This document shows positions 54,301 through 64,000 of a stretch of 64,000 nucleotides of DNA, in pieces. The DNA is from Dromaius novaehollandiae (taxonomy: Eukaryota; Chordata; Aves; Casuariiformes; Dromaiidae): contig NC_088108.1 in assembly GCF_036370855.1 (NCBI RefSeq), forward strand, positions 14,655,448 to 14,719,447. The letters run 5' to 3'. The notes under the pieces are model-generated. The model made no database searches. It was not told the DNA's origin and saw nothing but the letters and a program-made list of their open reading frames with translations. Every line of letters starts with the position of its first letter. Within the stretch, counting starts at the first letter, position 1. Position numbers and translations under genes: made by a program.

Positions 54301-55916
54301 AAGGAGGACTGGCATACGGCATAAAAATCCCAGCACAGTCAGAATGGTGGCAGCACCCCACAATAGCTAGCTATTTTGCACCTTGGAAATTGTATTTCAT
54401 GCAATTGTAAAATGAGTGTAGAAGTGTCCCAACCATTGTGAAAGGGAACTTCAACTCCTCAGCATTTTCCTGATGGAGATTCAATCTCCTCAACAGCTCT
54501 GTTGAAAATTAAATGCCATGAGGGCACAGTATAAACAGCCCCACAGTTTGAGGACCAGCTGGTGAACTGCCAAGGGGAGGGGGGGAAGCGTGAATGGAGA
54601 TAGGAAGTGCTACCTTCAGACCATGAACGGAGATAAGGGAGCTAACTTTCAAACTCAAGTATTACCACATGTGATACTGACCTGAAAACACAATAAACAA
54701 CATCTGAAAACATCAGGAGAGGCCACAGAAACAGCTCTGAGATCTAGAAATATGAACTGAAAACAAAATAGGATTCAACCAGAAAAACAGGAGGAACAGA
54801 AGTCAGAAACGGCAGACAGAGACAGCATCTACAGACTGCAGAAAAGCCACTGTTGTGGCTCAGCTCCTCTAAGCCAGTCATTCTATACCCGTAAGAAAGC
54901 GCATTTAATTTAAAAAGCTTCCAAGCTAGAGAAATAACTAAAGGCTTGAACGATATTGAGGATATATAATATTCACTTTTCCCGGTTCTTCAACTCCTTC
55001 CCATGAACCATGCTGGAGGCAGGACATGGAACTACAGCCCCCCTTGGTCTGAGCATGGCCATCCTTCTGGGTCATGTCCGGCTACTCTTGAGCTCCTCAT
55101 CTGCCCCCAAACACCCCAAGTTCCTCTACATTCCCATTCCTGAGAGGGTGGCCGTGCTGCTGGCTATAAAGAAGCTAAGAAAATAAGCCTAACAAGAAAG
55201 TTGAATGGGAGAAGCTCCCACGCAGGACAGCACCTGCTCAACCACACTAGCCAGGGCCTTGCAGCAGAGCTGACTGCACACCCTGACGTCACTGTACCAA
55301 CCAACGGTTCCCATAGCTACACGGGAAGATAAAATTAGCTCAAAGAACCTTCTCTCGCTCCATTATTTAACAAACAAACAAAGATGCACTTAAGAGTAAA
55401 ATGCAGGCAGGGACCCAGTTTAGCTGCTGCCTAAGCTCATCAGGCCTGTAACTGGGGATGGCCACCTGGAAAACCAGGGTCCAGCTCCTGAGCCCCACCA
55501 CTGTGCTGCTGTAAACGGGACAGAGCCAGCCAGCCATGCTAGTCACAAGAGAACTCTGCCCAGCGGCACAGCGTGTCCAGGCTGCGCTCCCCTGGGATGC
55601 TTCTTGTATCAGGTGCTGTACAGCCACTGCCAGGTTTCCCTGCCTCTCCACTACTCAGTCCAGAGCGCTGAGGAGCACAGAGGCCTTCAGCAGTGTCCGC
55701 TGGCCAGGCAGGACACAGGCCGGCTGCGCAGAGCCGTGCCCATGCTGCGGTCCCCACTGCTCCCATCACCACTGGATTTTCGCTGCCTGGGGAACCCCAC
55801 CCCCCAGCCACGGAAGCAAAGAGCTGTGCCAGTCCTGCAGACCAGGGCAAGGCAAGAAAGGAAAACCCGTGCCCCACCAGAATGATGGCCTAGAGCACAA
55901 GTAAATAAACCAGGGG
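45352..55916. other. Intergenic between the converging 3' ends of CLDN2 and MORC4
   Basis: The left half is GC-rich with CpG patches (about 46.7-48.1 kb); the right half is AT-richer. It has a (CCCCAG)n run at about 48610-48648, an unassigned plus-strand AATAAA at 48227-48232, a G run near 51987-51999 and a MIR-like fragment at 52446-52462. Open frames of up to about 300 codons in the GC-rich half look compositional. A 173-codon frame at 53331-53852 has no recognisable similarity. I see no supported gene. Confidence 0.6.
52446..52462 (-). repeat. MIR-like SINE relic (very short)
   Basis: CTCTGTAAAATGGGAAC fits the reversed MIR segment CTGTAAAATGGG. Too short to be sure. Confidence 0.25.
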
Positions 55917-55922
55917 TTTATT
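55917..55922 (-). terminator. MORC4 poly(A) signal
   Basis: AATAAA on the minus strand, 42 nt past the MORC4 stop codon. If used, the 3' UTR is very short. No other copy lies between it and the stop. Confidence 0.55.
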
Positions 55923-55963
55923 AATGATACTGTACAAAAGGCACAGTGGCAGGAGAGAACAGA

Positions 55964-58900
55964 CTACTCCAACATGCGGTTTGTCTCCAGTACGGTCTGC
56001 AAGATCTCATCCACCTGATCCGACTCAAAGTTAATCTCCTGGAGCTCCAAGTGGGGGAGGACCAATGAGAGAAGCCAACTCACATTCATACGCAGGTTCT
56101 TAAGTTTCTCCATAACTCTGTGGGCAAAAGAAAAGCCAAGAGACGAGTCAGTGGCATAAGCCTGGATCCGATACCTCCTGTCACACACTCAGCTGCTGTC
56201 CTCCTTCCTACCAGGAGTACCATGTGCCCCAGGGGGTTCCCTGCTCCACCCCGCTCGTCTCCACTACAGACCTGACACTGTGCGAGTGATTCAGCAAGAA
56301 CATGTCACAGTGTAGGATAGACCAGAATAGACAAAGCACCTTTTTTGTATGGTGTTTTTGAAGCCTGATCAATTACTTGGATTCATCTGTTGATTCCACC
56401 CCCTCACAACAGCAAGATCTTCAGTTATAATCCAGTCACCAGGGTGATGGATACCAGGGTAGCGGTGTCCTATGGAAATGGCAGCCCACAGTTACTCCTG
56501 ACCTCTCCCCCACTTGAGAGCCAACATGGACAGCCAACCCAAGTTCTGACCTCTTCACGTCTCCTCTCTCCGGACCCCTGCAGGAAACTTGTGCCTCCCT
56601 GAGCACCTCTAAGTGCATCTCTGTCGCCTTGAGTCTCTCCATCAGCTCAGCCTTCTCCTCTATGGACCTTTCCAGCTTTGCCTTCAGCTCCTGCACTTCA
56701 GCTTGGCGGTAACCCATATGTTTCTTGCTCCAGTACAAGCCTTCAGTCTCCTGAGCTCTGAGCACTGCCAGTTCCTGCTGGCTTTTCAAGAACTCTGTTT
56801 TCAGATAACACTTCTCATGCTCTATTTCCTCCACCTGAAATGGGAGAGGAAGGTACATGCACAGGAATGACACCAAACAGCAAAATAAAAAGAGCTTTGC
56901 CAGGCCTGAAGGAGAAATGAAGAGTCAGCAGATAAAGAAAGAAGCCTACTACCTTCTTTATGGAAACATCTCTCTTGCTCAACCCACTTTGACCAGCCCT
57001 CTCCAGTACCTTCCTAATCTGCTGGGATGCACAGCCACAAATTAGTTACCTTGCACCGGAGCAAATCCCGCTCTGCTGAAATAGTCTTCAGTTCCACAGA
57101 GATATTCTCCATTGCTCTTCTCATGTCCTCCTGCTCCGTTATATCCTCCTGCTCCCCTGTGTTCAAAACTTGTAATTCTCCTCCTCTGTCTCCAGTCCTG
57201 AGGCATGGGGCCTTCCCCATCTTTGGCCTGTCAAGTCTCTCCTTCCAGTCAAAAGGGAAGAGCTGAATAGGAGCTTCATCACCTGCAGCAGCCTTTGAAA
57301 CACCAACCACTGCCACAAAGGGTCTCTTGTCCATGTCCTTTGTGCTCCTGTACGTGTTCACACAAACGCTCAAGTCTGCAGCCTGTCTTTCTGCTATTAA
57401 GTTTGGCATTTGGTCTTCCAACTCTTCCTGGACCATGCCAGTCTCCTTATGATCTCCTGCTGAGCTACTGGGCGATGCTGGAGTCTCCTCCCTGAGGCAG
57501 CATCCATCCCAGCGCAACGCACTGTTAGCATGGCTGGTGCTGCTGAGGGTGCCCGGCAGCCCTTTGAGCAGATAGGTGTGCAAGCTGCCACCTACATTTG
57601 TCTCCTGTTTTATGCACACAAGGTCTTCCCTGTTTCGGTAAGGTACTGCAAAACTCTTCTGAAGGGGAAAAGGAGGGAGGCTGGGACAAGTCAGATCTGG
57701 GGGTGAAACCTCCATCTGCTCCTCATGCTTTTCCAGTAGCTCTTTTACGGTCAAGCTGGGCTTGCTATAAAAAGAGAGAGAGGCGGGGTGAGCAGGCAGG
57801 AGTGCCCCAAATCCACAGCACAGACAACCTCATCTACCAGGCAATTTCTGTTCACTGCCTGCCGAGGGAGAGAAAAAACAGCAGTCTCCTAGGACCAGAG
57901 GGATTACAGTGGGACACAGCCTGCTGCGGGGGACAGCCCCTTGCCAAAGCTGCCATTGGGGTGGAGGGAAGAAAGAGTTTGTCACGGGGCTGGTACTGGC
58001 ACTGACTGACAGAGAAAGGACACTGGCTGAGCTGAAACTGGGAGTACTTAAAAATACCAACTTGCAAGGGTTTCTGTTCCTCCCTCTCTCCCACCCTGCT
58101 CCACTTACCTGTCTGGATATGAGAGGGTGAAAGAGCATTTGAGTCCCACAAACCCCTCTCAAACAGAGAGGATGGGGAAAAAGACCAAAGACAGATCTAC
58201 TGGCTTTGGTCAGTGCTCCTTCCACCAAACCGCATCTCACCAAGCCTTTCCACACTGGCCTTGTACAGACCCAGACACGGGGACAGAGCATGATAAAGGC
58301 ACAGAACAGGAGCCTGCAACCTACCACCTACCCTGCTGTCAAGGGGGTGTTTGGTTCCTGAGGTCCAGTTCCTGTCTGGCTTGCAGTGATCTTTCTGAGA
58401 AGAGGGGGAGAGGCAGCAGTCCCATCAGCAATCTTTTCCTCAGGCTCCAGCTTCACAGTGCAGGTGAAACTGCTGGTCTGAGCAGGCCAGGGCACTGATG
58501 CAGGGGACGACGCCTGGGGAAGAAAGAAGCATTTAAAAAAGGTAAGACAACAGCCTACAATATGCCAGCTGCACCATGGGAAACCAAGCCTTAGCCAAGA
58601 GGAAAGAGGCACGAGAAGACAACTGAGCCCCTTTTGAGCAGGTTCCACCAGCCAGGTATTAAATCGAGATGCCCTAACCAATAAACATCCTTGGGAAGCA
58701 ACCAGTTGAGATCAGTTCCCAGTCCCTCAGACCGTGCCCTCTAGCATCCATTTCACCAGCAGGGACTGGCCCCGGTCCCAGTTGCCACACTCCAGGGAGC
58801 TCTGCCACCTGCGAGCCCAGCACAGTCCTCCTTGAGATTAACCAGTTCACACCTAATATTCACTGATGCTGTCCCCAGAACAAACAGTGTTCCCTTCACA

Positions 58901-61900
58901 CCCCACTATCTTATACCACAGGTGGCACAGTTCGTGTTTCAGGCTGCAAGTGTGTCTCCTTGATTTGGGGGATGGTGCTTTAGTTCCTCCGTGCTTCGAC
59001 GAGGCACTTGTTGCTGTGCAGCAAGAGCTTTCATGCTTGTTATAGATAAACATGCAACAGACAAACCAACTCTCTTTCTACATACATGCACCTGGGATAA
59101 CATGAGATGATCATGTCATGGAGGAAAAATGAGCAATGAAGAGGAGAGAAGAGACATTGATGCTACTACATCATGGAAGAGATGACAAACGTGAGCGAGG
59201 ACAGAGTTACTCCCAGAGAGCCTCCAAGGCTCAAGCCAGAGCAGATTCTCTGTGACAGTTATCAAACTCTCATTTACTTACGTGCACTGCAATAGGCAGG
59301 TTTATTAGAGAGGGCTCATAGGAGAAAAAAGGTGTGCGTAGGGGGTGAGGAATCCCCTGTCCTTACCAGGTTTGTCCTTTCCAACGCGCTGAGAAAAAGA
59401 CTAGTCTACCATGCGACATGAAGGTATCTTTGGGAAGAGGGCATGCAGAGAGACTAGGCTGGGGTTGGAGGGCCATGGGAAGACATCTGAACACCATGGT
59501 GAGTGTTGGGAGGGAACTGTCCCTAATGAACGGCCAACCTGATCACACGCTGCAGTGTCCAGAGCTGCCCGGAGAACTCATCCTGGGCAGCCGTGTCCGA
59601 AAGACATTCTCCTGAAAATTCAAAACATCAGAGTCTTTATACAACTGGTTAACCTGAAAAAGGGGAAGGAGGCCACACTGAATCAGCCCTGCAAACCCAG
59701 GAGAGGAAGCAGGGAGCTCGCCACATCCTCTTCCAGCTAGATGAGACGGTATTGAACTCACTGGGACTAAGCAGGACAGGGTCAGGATGTGCACAGGGGC
59801 TGGGACTGCCCTGATCCTTGCTACTGTTAAGATTTTGAAGCATGTTCAAGCTGTGCATAAACAAGAATTGTTGTCTCATTTTATGTGGTGCTCCATCATC
59901 GTCACATGTTGGCTTCTCTCTCAGCAGAAGGAGGGAAGGAGAACAACAGCGAGGCAAGGATGAGAATCTGCCAAGACCTGCAGCACCGAGCAGGCTCTCC
60001 CCATGCTGGCTCCCACCTGTCTCACCTGCTGTTCCATGCTCTCCCCTGACGACAAGGATGACGACCTCCTCCTCTCCCTCTCTGCACTCAGCTCCCTAGA
60101 CCATGGAAGGGAGAAACAGAGCAAGTGTGCTGTCATACTGAGAGGTAAGACGTTCCCTCTGCCAGGAGATGGAGCCTGGGATGCAGGAGAAAAGCAGCAG
60201 ACATCTTCTGCACCAGCAGTGACCATGCAGGAGGTGCCACTGCTTGGCAAGGAGATACCTGACTTCCCTCTTGCCTCCTCGCTCCAGGTAGCTGGACAGC
60301 AAGATGGAACTGGACATCCTCACCCTTTCCTGCATTTCTGGTTGTAGCTGGGGCTCTTCTCCTCACCACTGGCTTCCTGTTCCTCAGGTGCCAAGCAGCT
60401 TCTACAACAAGAGCAGTCCACCACATCTCAATATGTGAAAGAACAGTTTGGCCCCCCTTCCCACAAAAAATCTCCATGGTTTGGGCATCTGTCCAGTGTC
60501 TCTGCTCTCTTAGGATTTCAGATAAGGTAAGGCCACAGAAACAGCTGAAGAGTCAAACATTGCATTTAAGGGCAGAGGGAGAAAAAGAACCACTTGACTC
60601 TCAAAATAACATAGATGAAGAGCAATGAAGTACAAACCATAAGACCAGAATTCAGCACATAGCATGCCAGCCATTCCTGTTTCAGTTTTGAGTTGACTGA
60701 GAAATGCATCATAGCCAACGTGGAGAGCGCAGACCACTAATACCAGCTGCTTCAAAGAAAAGAAACTATCACAGTGATTAATTACATGGCAACAGCCTAC
60801 AGGAGAAGTTCTCTCTTATATGTTTGCAGCCATGTCCTGAAGCACATGGTACAAATCCCTCACATAGGAGTTTAAAAATAAATGTAAGCATTACTGTGGA
60901 TCTGTCTCAAGCTGCTAAGTCTCCATCACAACTGCTCATTCACAGTCACAGCTATCTTTACATCACATCCCACCTACTTGCACTTCCTCTCCTCTGCCAG
61001 AAGTGCTGCTCTACTTCTCAGGATTTGCACAGACCACCGTCACTCTTTTTAACCTGGCTGCCCACATCTGAGGAAAGCATTACAAGTATGGCTGTACCAC
61101 GGACTCTGGATAGAAAGTTTCTAATATTCTCTAGCCTTTAAATAAACCTACTATCCTTACAAGTAACTTCTTGATGGGTTTATCTTTGCTTTTCTGACAG
61201 CCACAAGTACTGCACAAATTTCCACTGAAATGTCCAAAATATTCTTAGGCCTCCCTCCTCAGATGATACTGCTACCTTAGAAACTATCTGTATACCTAGG
61301 CAATCCCAATTATTCCTTTTAGAGTGCATTACTTGTCTACACTGCTCTTCCATTACCTTGCTGTCTGGTTGTTCAGTTGAAGCAGATCAGTCTGAAGATA
61401 CTCACAAGTCCCACAGTCTGTTTGTCTGGCCTGACACAGAACTCTCTCTCATCTGTAGTTTCTTTTGCTTCCTCTTCCAGATCACTGACTTTTTAATGCA
61501 TCAGATAACTTTAAATTCAGGCAGTCCTATATTAACTTCCTTCTCTGTTGAAAAGTGGCTTTATGATCTAGTTTCTAGGCCATACAAGCTTCCCCCTCTC
61601 ACCCCAAAGCCAAATGATTTCCTTAATGGTTTGTTATGAAGAATGTTTTATTACAGACTTTGTGGAACTCCAAACTTTAGTGGATAAAGGCAATTCAGAC
61701 ATTTAAATTGTTTGCTGGAACTTGTTAAAAAGAGAAAAGGATTTTCAGTAAAATCTACCTGGTTGGTCTCAGTCACAAGTCCTTGTATCAGTTCTTTCCA
61801 CTTAGCAGTTCAGTTGATGCTCTTGGTAGGGGAATTTTTTTTAAATTCTCCAACAGGTCAGCAGATTTCAACAAGAAATCATAGTTTGTTATTAGCAGTT

Positions 61901-62976
61901 TTGCCCCAGGACAGTTAGTCAATTGGCACATTTAACTAAAACCCATCAAATCCTTCATATATCCTATAATTTAAACGGCCAGTTTCTTCCAGCTCAGAGT
62001 CTGCTATTTTAAGTGTATGAGGAAAAAGAGGTCAGGCACGACCAAAGCAAGCACGTACTAAAGCAGTGCTATAAATGCTGGCTTCTGTTTAAGGGGGAGA
62101 CAGAATGTGAACATACTAAGTACGAAGAAGAATGGGAACAAGCTAGCAACAACTTTTTCGGTAGGATACTTGTTTTCACTCCATACCTTTATCTTCCAAG
62201 GAGAGACTGGAGAAATGCCAGTAGAGACCTGGCTCGTACAATATCCTGTTTTAAGGAATCTCTGTACTCATAAGTGCATGGACAGTTAGCAGGAACCCAC
62301 ACATTTGACACAAACCATTTGTATTTCAAGGATGTGGGATGGCAGCGAGAAAAGTCACCCAGGACTCTATCCGTGAGTCCCTACCTGTATTTGGGGAGGG
62401 GATGGAGATAGCAAAACCACTTTTCTGGTAACGATGCGAGATCAACCTGGTCAGGGAGTTTCCTCCATTTCAGACACTCCTCACACTGCACCCATGTCTG
62501 GTCTGGTCTCTCTCTGCAAAAACCAACACACAGTCTAAATATCTCAGGTGCAGGGCAAATGCTGGGAAAGGCTGGTCAGTGCAAGCGCTGCCACCCAACC
62601 CCAAGGTGGTCCCAGCCCATTCAGCACAGCACGTGGGATAGTCTGGGGCACTGATGTCCATCTGCTCTCCCAGGAACACCCTGCCCATGGTGTGGCATCC
62701 CTCCCACTAATCATGGGGCCAAACTCCATGAGTTCAAAGCTTGGCTCCCAAAATGAAGGAGGGATACAGTCACCTGTTTGCTGCCTCTGACCCTCCAAGT
62801 GGCACATCCCTACCCCACCTTGGCTGAGGGAAATGCCCAGGCTGTTAGTGCTGACAAAGATCAGAGCTGGCTCTCACGCTACTATGCAGGCTGCATCCGC
62901 ACTTCCCAAATTCATCTGGGCCATCTTCACCTTCCAGTAGGCATTGAGTTTCTGCCCCAGCACAGTGACTGTCCGT
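55964..62976 (-). CDS. MORC4: MORC4, MORC-family CW-type zinc finger protein 4 (C-terminal part)
   Basis: Nuclear GHKL-ATPase of the MORC family; only the part after the ATPase core is here. Exons: 62878-62976, 62385-62513, 60324-60401, 60026-60095, 59549-59653, 58332-58513, 57050-57764, 56551-56834 and 55964-56117, with matching phases. The first carries [13 protein letters not shown], the end of the S5 domain. The next two form the CW zinc finger: [19 protein letters not shown], then the fourth cysteine in [11 protein letters not shown]. Then come a divergent linker, [10 protein letters not shown], and a coiled coil with [20 protein letters not shown]. The end, [15 protein letters not shown] to ETNRMLE, matches human MORC4 closely. 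Two SUMO-type motifs occur: VKLE and IKQE. The donor at 56551 was chosen because it joins GDVKR to VMEKL, as in human. Candidate extra exons at 60259-60291 and 60139-60207 keep phase. The 5' exons lie right of the window. Confidence 0.95.
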
Positions 62977-64000
62977 CTGGAAGGGAAAACACAGTGAGAA
63001 ACCAGGCAAACCCCACCAAACACCACAAGGGGCAGCATGGGGAACAGCCAGGGCAAACAAACCTCTCCCCCAAGAGCTCAACTCAGACTTGCAATTGCAG
63101 GTTTTAGATTGGCACCTAAGCAGCCCCACCATAGCACCCACCCCACAGCGGCAAAAAACATGCCAATATCATCATAAAGCATTCAGACTGTCTCCTCCGC
63201 TCTCCAAGGGCAACTCTGCTGTCTCAGACGCTCCCTCACCTTTCTGGAGCGGCACTGCTTGGACGTTCAGAGTTACATACACCTCCCTTCCAAACCAGGG
63301 CAAACCCAAGGCCTCGCAGGGGATCCAAGGGCCAGCCAGCACACAGGAAACCACTCACCCTGGACACAAATGCAGGTGTAGCATGAAAATATGCTAGACT
63401 GCATCAAATGGCCACGTAGACTCAGATCAAACCTTTGTGGCTAACAAGCTGACTAGCCCTACCCCAATTAGCTCTGCACAGGCTCAAGCTCTCCTCCCCT
63501 CAGACCCCAAAGAGAGGCCATCAGCTCCTTGGGTATTCTGTTACTGAACACATATTACAGCACTAGGTCACACCAACGAGAGCCAGGGCAGCAGAGACCG
63601 CCCAGCCATGGCTCTGTGTTCAGAGAGACCCTGGCCACCCTCAGCACCAAACACGCAACCCAGACCTCACAACGCTCTCGCTGTGACTGTCTGTGGCAGA
63701 GCACAGGGTGCTGGAGGCAGGACCTCATGTCCTTCCCTTCATCAGTCCAGGGGGCATTTCCTTGTACATCCTTTTGCTTATCAGCAAATTCCTGGGGTTG
63801 GGCTGAGAAAGACCTCCACCAACCAGCAGCACAACCCTGCTACACCTCGAAAAGTCACAGATAACCACCAAACTCCAATGTTAGCAAAATCTGGCGGGGG
63901 GGGGGAGAAGAGATGTCCACAAATATCGCACCTCACGGCCCTCACTTCCTGCTGAGGAAAGGGCCCTGCAAACTCGGTCACTAAAGCTCTGTGTTATTTA
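62977..64000 (-). other. MORC4 intron running off the window
   Basis: The exon at 62878-62976 begins with one base that completes a codon, so another exon must lie upstream. The preceding peptide expected from human MORC4 (ending FEYTKEY) was looked for up to 64000 and not found, so the next exon is outside. A G run lies at about 63895-63905. Confidence 0.6.

Noticed and set aside
60139-60175. 37-nt version of the MORC4 candidate exon (acceptor CATCCCAG)
   Set aside because: It has the better polypyrimidine tract, but its phase does not fit the donor at 60324; it works only with an earlier donor inside the preceding exon, so the 69-nt form is preferred.

Overview
The window is vertebrate nuclear DNA with split genes, CpG-rich promoter patches and very few recent repeats. 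It most likely comes from a sauropsid (bird, crocodilian or turtle). The gene content matches two blocks of the human X chromosome, but the sequences differ clearly from mammalian ones. I see no LINE or LTR coding sequence, only short MIR-like SINE relics and simple repeats. The assignment to sauropsids is inference.

Layout, left to right. (1) 1-6518, minus: CNGA2, the olfactory cyclic-nucleotide-gated channel alpha subunit, six coding exons, with the C-terminal end cut off by the window edge. (2) 12103-18488, minus: a five-exon, 226-residue gene. Its N-terminus matches mitochondrial fission factor (MFF) and its C-terminus matches mammalian FATE1. It sits where mammals carry FATE1, between CNGA2 and PRRG3. 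This is the most interesting item in the window. (3) 26969-32946, minus: PRRG3, a transmembrane Gla protein whose first coding exon holds only 7 nt. (4) 36.6-38.35 kb: a C-rich tract, a 39-40 nt minisatellite and a CpG-island promoter with CCAAT boxes and a ZNF143-type motif. The promoter faces left and is probably that of PRRG3. (5) 38429-40041, minus: RIPPLY1, four exons, with a TATA box and a T-box site upstream. (6) 44031-44726, plus: CLDN2, one coding exon, with a poly(A) signal at 45326. (7) 45.35-55.9 kb: a gene-poor interval. (8) 55964-62976, minus: the 3' half of MORC4, nine exons from the end of the S5-type domain through the CW zinc finger to the coiled coil. The 5' exons lie beyond the window.

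There is no operon-like cooperation. CNGA2 acts in olfactory cilia, the FATE1/MFF-like protein should be a tail-anchored mitochondrial/ER protein, PRRG3 is a membrane Gla protein, RIPPLY1 a Groucho-dependent repressor of T-box factors in somitogenesis, CLDN2 a cation-pore claudin, and MORC4 a nuclear ATPase. The notable genomic point is that a block which lies in human Xq28 (CNGA2-FATE1-PRRG3) directly abuts one from Xq22.3 (RIPPLY1-CLDN2-MORC4).

Exon borders were set by reading acceptor and donor dinucleotides and checking that codon phases match across every junction.
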